Shown: positions 1-7,753 of the stretch, piece by piece | Numbering within the stretch: the first letter of the stretch is position 1 | How the letters are laid out: every line of letters starts with the position of its first letter | From: Laceyella putida | GTDB taxonomy: Bacteria; Bacillota; Bacilli; Thermoactinomycetales; Thermoactinomycetaceae | Reading direction: 5' to 3' | NCBI RefSeq assembly: GCF_042665195.1 | Contig: NZ_JBHTBW010000013.1 | Coordinates: 1-56,894 of the forward strand | DNA length: 56,894 bases | Translations under genes and position numbers: made by a program | The notes under the pieces: model-generated | The model's input: the letters and a program-made list of their open reading frames with translations, nothing else | Databases searched by the model: none | What the model was told of the DNA's origin: nothing

Positions 1-16
1 TTTATCGTCTAGCCAA

Positions 17-53
17 CAAACCCCTTCTGAACACCGTTTTCAGAAGGGGTTTG
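17..53 (+). terminator. Rho-independent-like hairpin at window start
   Basis: A perfect 14-bp inverted repeat (17-30 with 40-53) encloses a 9-nt loop. The outer pairs are A/T, so the right arm ends in TTTG. It probably terminates a gene lying upstream of the window. Confidence 0.7.
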
Positions 54-63
54 TCTACAGTCT

Positions 64-90
64 GAGACCACAACACGTGGTCTCTTCTTG
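64..90 (+). terminator. Second small hairpin with U-rich tail
   Basis: An 8-bp perfect stem (64-71 with 77-84) and 5-nt loop is followed by TTCTTGTT. It sits just after the first hairpin and may be a back-up terminator. Confidence 0.45.
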
Positions 91-305
91 TTATTAAAAA
101 CCCTCGGCCTGGAAGATGGTGAAAGGATCGAACTCAATCGAAACGATTATGCTTGAATGAATAGCTTGCTCATAAGGTAAGGCGATTTAACGCCCTAGTA
201 ATCCAGAGCGGTTTGGAGATTGTCCGCTTTTGTAATCGATTGAATCGTTTGGAAGATAGTGCTATGCTGATTAGTGAAGATACCTCTTATAAATTTGAGG
301 GGGGA

Positions 306-1064
306 ATGAGCTTGAAGCGGCAATTTGCGCTTGTGATCATTTTTGCGCTCTTCCTTACTGGCTGTGGAACTCAGCAAGCCGCGAAGGTTGACGATGGCCC
401 TTATGGGCTGGACTCGCCCGCTCCCATTAAAGAAAAAGTTACTTTTGTTGAGATTGTGGACGGCGATACCGCCAAGTTTGAGATTGACGGAAAAGTTGAA
501 TCCGTTCGGTTTCTGCTCATTGATATGCCTGAAACTTCGCATCCGCAGTTGGGAGAGCAACCATTGGGGTTTGAAGCCAAAGCCTACACCAACAAGTTGC
601 TGTCCGACGCGAAACAAGTCTATGTGGAATTGGACAAAGAGAAGCGGGACAAATACAATCGCCTTCTGGCTCATATCTATGCGGACGGTCAAAGTGTGCA
701 GCAAGCCCTCTTAAAAGAAGGGCTGGCCAGGGTTGGATACATATTCGAGAGTACGAACCACTTGGATGAATACCGTCAAGCGGAAGCCGAGGCCCGGGAA
801 GCGAAGAAAGGGATATGGAAGTGTCCGGGTTATGTGACGGATGAAGGATACGAGAAGGAGAAATGGTGCCAATCTATCTTGCCGGCGAAACGACCCGAAC
901 GTGGCATAGCAGAAGGGGAACCGAACCCGAATTTCCCGGATAAAGACTGCAGTGACTTTAAAACACAGAAGGAGGCGCAGGCTTTCTTTGAACAGGCGGG
1001 CCCCGGTGATCCGCATCGCTTGGATGGTGATGGAAACGGTGTGGTGTGTGCGGGTTTGCCATAA
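306..1064 (+). CDS. Lipoprotein thermonuclease (SNase) with C-terminal excalibur domain
   Basis: Predicted secreted, lipid-anchored Ca-dependent nuclease of 252 aa that would hydrolyse DNA/RNA outside the membrane. The start at 306 is chosen because a GAGGGGGG ribosome site directly precedes it and it opens a signal peptide ending in a lipobox (LFLTGC, Cys at about residue 18). An upstream in-frame ATG at 213 would bury that signal. The staphylococcal nuclease fold follows, with VDGDTAKF, the active-site Arg and Glu context (VRFLLIDMPETSHP) and the second Arg region (DKYNRLLAHIY). The C terminus, about residues 205-252, is an excalibur module with the Ca-binding loop DGDGNGVVC and its paired cysteines (DKDCSDF). 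It stands alone with hairpins on both sides. SNase plus excalibur is a known architecture in Bacillota. Confidence 0.92.
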   Translation: MSLKRQFALVIIFALFLTGCGTQQAAKVDDGPYGLDSPAPIKEKVTFVEIVDGDTAKFEIDGKVESVRFLLIDMPETSHPQLGEQPLGFEAKAYTNKLLSDAKQVYVELDKEKRDKYNRLLAHIYADGQSVQQALLKEGLARVGYIFESTNHLDEYRQAEAEAREAKKGIWKCPGYVTDEGYEKEKWCQSILPAKRPERGIAEGEPNPNFPDKDCSDFKTQKEAQAFFEQAGPGDPHRLDGDGNGVVCAGLP

Positions 1065-1211
1065 AGCTTAAACTTTTCGGTATATTTGTCGAGGATGGGT
1101 GCGCTTGGACGTACATATGCAATTAGGTTGTCATGCCTTTGAAAGAATGTTAAAATTATTATGCATAAGTTAATAAGTTTTGGTCCGGAGCGTGGAGATT
1201 CCATAAAAAAC

Positions 1212-1237
1212 AAGAAGTGGTCGGCTTCTTTGCTTTT
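1212..1237 (+). terminator. Weak terminator-like hairpin between nuclease and glpT
   Basis: A 6-bp stem (1212-1217 with 1225-1230) and 7-nt loop precedes TGCTTTTTT. It may end the nuclease transcript, or be a leader attenuator for glpT, which starts 125 nt downstream. The rest of 1065-1361 shows nothing else I can support. Confidence 0.4.
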
Positions 1238-1361
1238 TTATGGTTTTTTTATGTCTTCGGATGTATCCGCTTTCAAAGATTGTGGTTTACAGAATAATGG
1301 CGGAAAAGGGGTTATTTGAAAAAATCATGGAAACAGAGAGGAAGAGGGAGGAGAAAATGGG

Positions 1362-2708
1362 ATGATAGGTAAACTGCTCAGTTTGTATAAGCCCGCCCCT
1401 CACATCCAACGGTTGCCGGCCGAGCGAATCGACGCCGAGTATCGACGGTTGCGTTGGCAAGTGTTTCTGAGCATCTTTATTGGGTATGCTGGCTATTATT
1501 TGGTGAGAAAAAACTTCTCCTTGGCGATGCCGTATCTGGCAGAAGAGGGATTCTCTAAGGGGGAGCTTGGTTTTATCCTGTCTGCCGTCTCCATCGCTTA
1601 TGGGATTGGGAAATTTGTGATGGGGATGGTGTCCGACCGTTGCAACCCCAGATATTTTTTGCCTACGGGTCTCATTTTATCGGGGCTGATCAATATCTTT
1701 TTCGGGACCGTTCCCTATGTGACGGAGAGCGTCACCATAATGTTCATCTTGATGTTCCTCAACGGCTGGGTGCAAGGGATGGGCTGGCCTCCTAGCGGAC
1801 GTACGATGGTGCACTGGTTTTCCATCAGTGAACGCGGGACGAAGATGTCGATTTGGAATGTGGCCCACAATGTTGGACAAGGGTTGACCGCCCCGCTTGT
1901 CAGCTTGGGGATTATGTTGTTTGCCACATGGAAAAGCATTTTTTTCTTCCCGGCGATGATGACTTTACTGGTTGCGGTCTATGTGTTGATCACTTTGCGG
2001 GATACCCCGCAATCTTGTGGTCTGCCGCCAATTGAGGAGTATAAGGATGAATATCCCGACGATCAGGTGGAAGACAGGGAAAAGGAACGGACGATTAAAG
2101 AAATCTTGTTTAAGTATGTATTGAACAATAAATATCTCTGGTATATCGCTTTGGCCAACGTTTTTGTCTATTTCGTCCGATACGGGGTGATTGATTGGGC
2201 GCCCACGTATCTGACCGAAGTGAAAAAGTTTAGCCATGACAGTACCAGATGGGCCTATTTTTTATATGAGTATGCGGCGATTCCGGGTACCCTCCTGTGT
2301 GGATGGATGAGTGACAAGCTGTTTAAAGGCCGGCGCGCACCGGCGGGCATCATCTTTATGGCTTTGGTGGCACTGGCTGTGGTCGTTTACTGGTTAAATC
2401 CGCCGGGAAATCCGTTGATAGATAACATCGCCCTGATTATGATCGGTTTTTTGATTTACGGGCCGGTCATGCTGATCGGTCTGCATGCGTTGGATTTGGC
2501 GCCGAAAAAGGCTGCGGGAACCGCCGCCGGTTTGACGAACTTTTTTGGCTACTTAGGTGGTGCGGCATTTGCTAACGCCATGATGGGAGTTGTCGTGGAT
2601 TCATTCGGATGGGATGGAGGCTTTATTCTGCTCATTGTCTCTTGCGTGTTGTCGATTTTGTTTTTGGCGATGACTTGGCATGCGGGGAAAGCGGTGGAAC
2701 AGAGTTGA
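1362..2708 (+). CDS. glpT: Glycerol-3-phosphate transporter, MFS organophosphate:phosphate antiporter family
   Basis: Twelve-helix inner-membrane carrier of 448 aa predicted to import glycerol-3-phosphate in exchange for phosphate. The N terminus carries the GlpT/UhpT family signature (GYAGYYLVRKNFSLAMPYL, residues about 46-64), a D-R-x-N-P-R loop between TM2 and TM3 (SDRCNPRYF), and GWPPSGRTMVHWFS. The ATG at 1362 is preceded by GGGAGGAG; an ATG a few bases earlier is in another frame and stops at once. Length fits GlpT (about 450 aa). The next gene encodes a secreted glycerophosphodiester phosphodiesterase, so the pair can harvest lipid or teichoic-acid derived glycerophosphodiesters and import the product, as with B. 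subtilis glpQ/glpT. A related hexose-phosphate specificity cannot be strictly excluded. Confidence 0.88.
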   Translation: MIGKLLSLYKPAPHIQRLPAERIDAEYRRLRWQVFLSIFIGYAGYYLVRKNFSLAMPYLAEEGFSKGELGFILSAVSIAYGIGKFVMGMVSDRCNPRYFLPTGLILSGLINIFFGTVPYVTESVTIMFILMFLNGWVQGMGWPPSGRTMVHWFSISERGTKMSIWNVAHNVGQGLTAPLVSLGIMLFATWKSIFFFPAMMTLLVAVYVLITLRDTPQSCGLPPIEEYKDEYPDDQVEDREKERTIKEILFKYVLNNKYLWYIALANVFVYFVRYGVIDWAPTYLTEVKKFSHDSTRWAYFLYEYAAIPGTLLCGWMSDKLFKGRRAPAGIIFMALVALAVVVYWLNPPGNPLIDNIALIMIGFLIYGPVMLIGLHALDLAPKKAAGTAAGLTNFFGYLGGAAFANAMMGVVVDSFGWDGGFILLIVSCVLSILFLAMTWHAGKAVEQS

Positions 2709-2866
2709 TGTATTGCCCAAGGAGTCGTCGGATTTGGCTTGATAGTGGATTTACACATTTGAAATAAAACCTTTTCACTTTCAACGTCGTTTGTGTGTGA
2801 ACATATGGGTTGGGGGATGTTTATTTCCCAACTCCCCAAACAGCCTAAGCGTGAGGAGATGATCTA

Positions 2867-3775
2867 ATGAAAAGCACAGCAAAACGCGTTGCCGCATTGA
2901 CGCTTGGTCTGGCATTGGCCATTCCTTCAATCGCGGGGGCAAAAACGGTTAGCCCTGATTTGCCCTATCCCTCAAGCAAAATCTTGAATGTGGCCCATCG
3001 GGGAGCTTCCGGGCATGCGCCTGAACATACCATTCCCTCGTATGAATTGGGACGGAAAATGAAAGCGGATTACATTGAAATCGATTTACAAATGACCAAA
3101 GATGGCCATCTGATCGCGATGCATGATGAAACGGTGGATCGCACCACCAACGGTAGCGGCTATGTGAAAGAGCTCACTTTGGCTGAAATCAAAAAGTTGG
3201 ATGCCGGTTCTTGGTTTAATGAAAAATATCCGCAGTACGCCAATCCCGCTTACGTCGGTTTAAAAGTGCCCACTTTGGAGGAAGTGATTCGAAAGTTTGG
3301 TGCTGGCGCCAACTATTACATTGAAACCAAGGCGCCAGAAGTTTATCCGGGCATGGAAGAGAAATTGATTGAGATCCTTGACCGCTACAAACTGACCCGC
3401 ACCAATGGGCGCTCCGGCAAAGTCATCATTCAATCTTTTAGTGAAGAGAGCTTGAAAAAAGTTCATGAATTAAACCCGCATATTCCGCTGGTTCAGCTTC
3501 TGTGGTATGAGACGCCGGGAATCGCAACCATTTCTGACGGGGAAATCAAAGAGATCAAACGATATGCGGTGGGAGTTGGGCCGAACTTCGACAAAATCAA
3601 TCGCGCCTATGTCCAAAAAGTCCGTCGGGCGGGTTTGCAGATTCATCCATATACCGTCAATGAAAAGGCTGACATGAAGAGATTGCTTGAGTGGGGCGTC
3701 ACCGGGATGTTCTCCAACTTCCCTGACCGGTTGCACGAAGTGATCAAAGAATATCGGCAACCACACAAACAATAA
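2867..3775 (+). CDS. glpQ: Secreted glycerophosphodiester phosphodiesterase
   Basis: 302-aa exported enzyme that hydrolyses glycerophosphodiesters to an alcohol plus glycerol-3-phosphate. A Sec signal peptide is visible (KR-rich start, hydrophobic LTLGLALAIPS, cleavage after AGA at about residue 25). GDPD-family motifs follow in order: NVAHRGASGHAPEHT (catalytic His-Arg), EIDLQMTKDG (metal-binding Glu/Asp), MHDETVDRTTNGSG (second catalytic His), and IETKAPEVYPGM further on. The C terminus ends with the family pattern IHPYTVNEKADMKRLLEWGV. Translation starts at ATG 2867 after GAGGAG. It lies 158 nt after glpT with no intervening terminator of note and ends before a strong hairpin, so a glpTQ operon is likely. 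Confidence 0.93.
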   Translation: MKSTAKRVAALTLGLALAIPSIAGAKTVSPDLPYPSSKILNVAHRGASGHAPEHTIPSYELGRKMKADYIEIDLQMTKDGHLIAMHDETVDRTTNGSGYVKELTLAEIKKLDAGSWFNEKYPQYANPAYVGLKVPTLEEVIRKFGAGANYYIETKAPEVYPGMEEKLIEILDRYKLTRTNGRSGKVIIQSFSEESLKKVHELNPHIPLVQLLWYETPGIATISDGEIKEIKRYAVGVGPNFDKINRAYVQKVRRAGLQIHPYTVNEKADMKRLLEWGVTGMFSNFPDRLHEVIKEYRQPHKQ

Positions 3776-3816
3776 CCCAGAACATAAATATTTATTCATG
3801 CGGGCACATGTAGCAA

Positions 3817-3850
3817 AAAAAGGCCGAAGGCGCTAGCCTCCGGCCTTTTT
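3817..3850 (+). terminator. Terminator of the glpT-glpQ unit
   Basis: Fifteen-bp stem (3817-3831 with 3836-3850) with one A-C mismatch; the 3' arm ends in TTTTT. It lies 42 nt after the glpQ stop. Because the 5' arm begins with an A run it may also work for the DUF1904 gene on the other strand. Confidence 0.85.
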
Positions 3851-3930
3851 CCATGGTGCTCCGAACTTTTCCGGCAGAGTGGGAAGCTGTCGACGCCGCT
3901 TGCGGAAGGTCATTGGCAAACGTGGCTTTT

Positions 3931-4281
3931 TCAGGGGGTTCCGATCGGCTTTTTCGCCATGGGAATCTGGTTCAAGGGGGTACCACCTTTGTAATAAAGT
4001 GAGGGGGTTAATCGGATGAAAAAAATATGGACCTGTTCAAATCCGTGCCGACACAACAAGTGATGCAACATGGCCGCAACGGCATCATGCTGTTCCTGTT
4101 CCCGCTCAAACATTAAGATCTCCACATACTGCGGGGACTTGGTGATTGCTTCCACATGGAGCAGTTCGATCTTCACATTTTCTTTTGGCACATTGGCTAC
4201 TTCATGCATGCCATCTATGATTAATGGGGCAAGTGTTTTGATTCGCTCTCTTTCAAATCCTTTAAAACGCATAATCGGCAT
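3931..4281 (-). CDS. DUF1904 family protein
   Basis: 116-aa cytoplasmic protein of unknown function. The opening MPIMRFKGF and the layout of alternating strands and helices (APLIIDGMHEVANVPKENVKIELLHVE) match the DUF1904 family, whose fold is tautomerase-like. No catalytic role has been established that I know of. The first ATG is used because AGGAAGG lies a suitable distance upstream. The C-terminal tail (about residues 95-116) is low-complexity. It is convergent with glpQ and shares the intervening hairpin region. The assignment rests on the N-terminal pattern alone. Confidence 0.7.
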   Translation of the reverse strand: MPIMRFKGFERERIKTLAPLIIDGMHEVANVPKENVKIELLHVEAITKSPQYVEILMFEREQEQHDAVAAMLHHLLCRHGFEQVHIFFIRLTPSLYYKGGTPLNQIPMAKKPIGTP

Positions 4282-4484
4282 GTTTAATCCTTCCTAATCT
4301 ATGAAATGTTGCGGGGCTACATCATCATCCGCCCGTGCTGGCGAAAAATACTTCTGCTTCCTAAATACTTGCTTTTAAAAGTATACAACCTTCCCAATAT
4401 GAATGAAAGGGGTGTGGCCATAACTGGTTTTCAGGTGTGAAGCCCAAAACAAGATCACCATCAACAAGGCGAAGGCCTTATAAT

Positions 4485-4503
4485 GATATTGATAATCATT
4501 ATC
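4485..4503. promoter_or_regulatory. Fur box upstream of flavodoxin
   Basis: The 19 bases match the classical Fur consensus GATAATGATAATCATTATC at 18 of 19 positions; the only difference is T for A at the fifth base. It is centred 62 nt before the flavodoxin ATG and is followed by another ATTGATG/TATAATGAT-like stretch, so it probably overlaps the promoter. Iron-bound Fur would repress the downstream gene or genes. Confidence 0.85.
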
Positions 4504-4555
4504 ATTGATGTTATAATGATGGCAACGTAAACCAGTTCTTGTGAAGGAGGATTCC

Positions 4556-5008
4556 ATGGTGAAGATCATCATGATTTATACCAGCATGACAGGCAACACA
4601 GAAGAGATGGCTGAGTTGATTGCCGAAGGGATTCGCGAGCAAGGTTGGGTCCTTGACATGAAGGAAGTGATGGATGCGGATGTGTCCGAACTTCAAGATT
4701 ATGAAGGGATTTTGCTAGGGGCATACACATGGGGAGATGGGGAACTGCCGGATGAATTTATCGATTTCTATGAAGAGATGAAAGAATTGGACTTGACGGG
4801 AAAGAGGGCTGCCGTTTTCGGCTCTTGTGATTCCGCTTATGAAAAGTTTGGCGCGGCAGTCGATATTCTAACGGAAAGGCTTGCCGAATTGGGAGCCAAT
4901 CTGGTGTTGAAAGGATTAAAAGTGGAGCTGGCTCCATCGGGGGAAGAAAGAGAGACTTGCAAACAGTTCGGCAGAAACTTTGTGATCCAGCTCTCAACAA
5001 CTGCATAG
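4556..5008 (+). CDS. Iron-regulated flavodoxin
   Basis: 150-aa FMN-binding electron carrier, the usual iron-free substitute for ferredoxin. The FMN phosphate loop is TSMTGNTEE (residues 9-17); the second FMN loop is GAYTWGDGELPDEF, and GSCDSAYEKFGAAVD is the third flavin-contacting stretch. Length is that of short-chain flavodoxins. The start at 4556 is set by AAGGAGG at 4544-4550; a GTG at 4541 lies inside that ribosome site and is rejected. A near-perfect Fur box lies just upstream, so expression should rise when iron is scarce. An unknown gene follows after 20 nt, suggesting co-transcription. Confidence 0.93.
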   Translation: MVKIIMIYTSMTGNTEEMAELIAEGIREQGWVLDMKEVMDADVSELQDYEGILLGAYTWGDGELPDEFIDFYEEMKELDLTGKRAAVFGSCDSAYEKFGAAVDILTERLAELGANLVLKGLKVELAPSGEERETCKQFGRNFVIQLSTTA

Positions 5009-5028
5009 TCAGATGATGGGGTGAAAAC

Positions 5029-5676
5029 ATGAGAATGCGAGATGTATTTGTGTTATCCGATGAAGATATGAGCTATGCTTGGTTCTGCTGTGACCAATGC
5101 AGCAAAGTCATGCGTCCAGAATGGGCAAAGGTTGTACAAAGCACGGTGAACCAAGTGATCCAGGCGTATTATCGACTGCCCGTGGAAAGGCGCTCCGGAA
5201 TTCGCGTGCTTGAACTGATTGGTGAATACTGGAAAAAAGATGTTGGACTGTTTGAGTCCAAGTTCCACTATCATGAAGTGTTGTTAAAAATAACGGATCA
5301 TTTGCTGCAATATTTATCCAATGATGGCAGCATGAGTCCTCCCGCGCTTTTGTTTGAAGAGCTGAATGCGTTCATTAAGGAGCTGAACTTGAGTTTACAG
5401 CTGAATTTGCATGTGGTTCAATGGACTCCCACTTCGGTGGCCATCAAAAAATACATCGTTTTTGAGAACCCCTATGTCTTAGAGGCGTTTAAGCATATCA
5501 TCTCAGTCTTTTGCCATCACGGTGTCTTATCTTTTCCGGAAAAAATTGAGATCATTAATATCCTGGACGGAACCAAGAAGGAAATTGAAATCGAAAAAGA
5601 CCTGCAAAAATCGCTGGATTATTTGTTTTTATCCAAAGAAGTCGTGCAAAAGAACGGGCTTTCCCTGTTGGTATAA
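5029..5676 (+). CDS. Unknown protein co-transcribed with flavodoxin
   Basis: I do not recognise this 215-aa protein. It has no signal peptide or membrane segment. An N-terminal FCCDQCSKVM (residues about 19-28) contains three cysteines in a C-C-x-x-C spacing that could bind a metal. The rest is mostly helical with a predicted helix-rich C terminus (KKEIEIEKDLQKSLDYLF). Start: ATG 5029 after GGGGTG, 20 nt beyond the flavodoxin stop. There is no promoter in the gap and a terminator follows, so it likely belongs to the Fur-controlled unit; a role in iron starvation is inferred only from that position. Confidence 0.75.
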   Translation: MRMRDVFVLSDEDMSYAWFCCDQCSKVMRPEWAKVVQSTVNQVIQAYYRLPVERRSGIRVLELIGEYWKKDVGLFESKFHYHEVLLKITDHLLQYLSNDGSMSPPALLFEELNAFIKELNLSLQLNLHVVQWTPTSVAIKKYIVFENPYVLEAFKHIISVFCHHGVLSFPEKIEIINILDGTKKEIEIEKDLQKSLDYLFLSKEVVQKNGLSLLV

Positions 5677-5707
5677 ACCAATTAACCTCCCATCTGGAGA
5701 TCTTGAG

Positions 5708-5731
5708 AAGACGCAATAAGCGTCTTTTTTT
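5708..5731 (+). terminator. Terminator of the flavodoxin unit
   Basis: Seven-bp perfect stem (5708-5714 with 5720-5726), 5-nt loop, then a run of seven T (5725-5731), 32 nt after the stop of the unknown gene. Confidence 0.85.
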
Positions 5732-5739
5732 ATTCATCG

Positions 5740-5957
5740 AGCAGGGTGAGAACTCAGACTGTTTAGAGAATTTTTACATAAATCATGGTTTTTTATTGTT
5801 GTATCAAAAATTTGTTGTTAATTTCATACATAATGTATAGAGTTTTTCGGGGATAATATCGTTATTATCTTGAAAAGAATCAATAAGAGATGGATTTTTT
5901 TTGTAAATTCACATGCAATTTTGATGTTTTTGCTTTGTAAAGTAGGAGGTTTATTTC
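5740..5957 (+). other. AT-rich leader of the permease gene
   Basis: About 220 nt of strongly AT-rich DNA before the permease. I see no T-box specifier/antiterminator, no riboswitch motif and no convincing sigma-A promoter pair, only a good AGGAGG ribosome site at 5943-5948 next to the ATG. Confidence 0.4.
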
Positions 5958-7358
5958 ATGAATTTGTTCAGGAAGAAAAGCATTAACGCCATGCTTCAAC
6001 AAGCCAAGACAGGGACTCCATTAAATAGAACATTGGGAGCGTGGGATTTGACCTTGCTGGGGTTGGGGGCCATCATCGGCACGGGCATCTTTGTGCTTAC
6101 GGGAACAGGTGCCGTTACGGCAGGGCCCGGGATCATGATCTCGTTCTTGATTTCCGGACTGGCATGTGCCTTGACCGCATTGTGTTATGCTGAGTTTGCC
6201 ACAATCACTCCCGTCTCGGGCTCCGTTTATACATTTACTTATGCGACCTTAGGTGAGCTGGTGGCTTGGATTATCGGGTGGGATCTGATTTTGGAATATC
6301 TATTGGCCGTCAGCCTGGTTTCGGCCGGGTGGTCGGGATATTTGCAGAGTTTGCTTCATGGCTTCGGCATTTCCTTGCCAACGGCTTTGACGGCAGCTCA
6401 TGGGGCGGTACCCGGAGTGGAAACATGGTTTAATTTACCCGCCTTTATCATCGTCATGATCATTACCTTTTTTGTGTCCAGAGGAGTGAAAGAATCCGCG
6501 CGCGTAAACAACATCATGGTTATTATCAAAACGGCCGTGGTGATCTTGTTTATCGTTGTTGGGGTCGGTTATGTCAAACCGGAAAATTGGCATAATTTTT
6601 TACCATTTGGTTTTGAAGGTGTTTTTTCCGCCGCCGCTATTACATTTACCGCCTTTTTGGGATTTGATGCCGTCGTTTCCGCAGCCGAGGAAACGAAAAA
6701 TCCAGCCAAAGACCTCCCGAGAGGAATTCTGTTTTCACTCGGCATCTGCATCCTCTTATATATAGCTGTTTCAGCCATTATGACAGGAATCGTTCCGTTT
6801 GCGGAATTTAAAGGAGTTGCTCATCCGGTATCTCTCGCGCTTCAGTATGCGGGCCAAAACTGGGTAGCCGGTTTTATTGACCTTGGTGCCATTCTTGGCA
6901 TGCTTACCGTGATGTTGGTCATGCTGTACGGGCAAACCCGAATCATATTCGCCATGTCACGGGATGGCCTTCTGCCCGGCGTTTTTTCTAAAGTTCATGC
7001 AACGTACCAAACCCCTTATCAGGCGACTTGGATCATTGGGGTTATCGCAGCATTGCTTGGGGGAAGTGTTTCTCTGGATCGGTTGGCAGAAATGATTAAT
7101 ATCGGGACGTTGACTGCTTTTACATTGATCTCTTTGGGGGTGATCGTGTTGCGAAAAACACAACCCCAATTACCGCGTGTTTTCCGTACGCCTTGGGTGC
7201 CCTATATTCCGCTTCTGTCCATCGCCATTTGCATCTTTTTGATGACCAACCTTTCTGCCGGCACCTGGTATGTGTTTCTTATTTGGTTGGTGATTGGTTT
7301 GTTCATCTATTTCATTTATTCAAGGAATAAATCTCTTTTGAATGAGCTGTCTGATTAG
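5958..7358 (+). CDS. APC-family amino acid permease (cationic amino acid transporter type)
   Basis: 466-aa inner-membrane protein with about twelve hydrophobic helices, predicted to import amino acids by proton or sodium symport or exchange. The first helix has the family substrate-binding kink GLGAIIGTGIFVLTGT (about residues 36-51), followed by AGPGIMISFLISGLACALTALCYAEF. Further APC markers are SGSVYTFTYATLGE and the TM6 region FTAFLGFDAVVSAAEETKNPAKDLPRG, which is typical of the YfnA/CAT branch. ATG 5958 follows AGGAGG. It stands alone, with an AT-rich leader before it and a terminator after it. The actual amino acid transported cannot be read from sequence. Confidence 0.9.
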   Translation: MNLFRKKSINAMLQQAKTGTPLNRTLGAWDLTLLGLGAIIGTGIFVLTGTGAVTAGPGIMISFLISGLACALTALCYAEFATITPVSGSVYTFTYATLGELVAWIIGWDLILEYLLAVSLVSAGWSGYLQSLLHGFGISLPTALTAAHGAVPGVETWFNLPAFIIVMIITFFVSRGVKESARVNNIMVIIKTAVVILFIVVGVGYVKPENWHNFLPFGFEGVFSAAAITFTAFLGFDAVVSAAEETKNPAKDLPRGILFSLGICILLYIAVSAIMTGIVPFAEFKGVAHPVSLALQYAGQNWVAGFIDLGAILGMLTVMLVMLYGQTRIIFAMSRDGLLPGVFSKVHATYQTPYQATWIIGVIAALLGGSVSLDRLAEMINIGTLTAFTLISLGVIVLRKTQPQLPRVFRTPWVPYIPLLSIAICIFLMTNLSAGTWYVFLIWLVIGLFIYFIYSRNKSLLNELSD

Positions 7359-7367
7359 ATCAGAATG

Positions 7368-7392
7368 CCCGCCGCTATTTATGGCGGGTTTT
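7368..7392 (+). terminator. Terminator of the permease gene
   Basis: Six-bp GC stem (7368-7373 with 7383-7388), 9-nt loop, then TTTT, 10 nt after the permease stop codon. Confidence 0.75.
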
Positions 7393-7486
7393 ACTTAACC
7401 GTAAGGAAAGCCCGATCTTTGTAAAAAGAAAGATCCGTGTTGCTGGAAAGCATGAATCAAAATATAAAGCGACAGTTGGTAATTGT

Positions 7487-7621
7487 TAGGGCGTGTCTGG
7501 CAAATCAAGTTGACCATTGGGAGAAGGCGGAAAAACCTTTTCCCGATGAGCGCCGATGGACAAGTGAAGCGAATGGGAAAACGGTTTTGGAGCCGCCGAC
7601 ATATTGATCAGACACGCCCTA
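7487..7621. mobile_element. 135-bp MITE-like element A
   Basis: Perfect 13-bp terminal inverted repeats (tagggcgtgtctg at 7487-7499 and its complement at 7609-7621) enclose non-coding DNA. The outermost TA on each side could be a target-site duplication, giving 11-bp true ends. The interior is itself an imperfect palindrome (AAAACC-TTTTCCC against GGGAAAACGGTTTT). Positions 7527-7593 reappear almost unchanged in element B at 10491-10553. No transposase is encoded; mobilisation in trans by an IS with matching ends is likely. Confidence 0.75.
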
Positions 7622-7625
7622 GTTG

Positions 7626-7659
7626 AAAAAAGGGAAATGGGAGAGCGGTCCCAGTTCCC
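7626..7659 (-). terminator. Terminator of the metalloprotease gene
   Basis: On the minus strand an 11-bp stem with one mismatch (7649-7659 with 7632-7642) is followed by TTTTTT (complement of 7626-7631), 95 nt beyond the protease stop. Confidence 0.7.
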
Positions 7660-7753
7660 TTGCGTTTATTCAGAATGTTTTTATAAGTTGAGCCATTTGA
7701 AGAAAATCATCTCCACGGCGGCGAAATGATTGGCAAAAACAGTAGGCTTGCCA

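Noticed and set aside
5740..5957. Riboswitch or T-box before the permease
   Set aside because: No conserved T-box sequence or terminator/antiterminator pair found.
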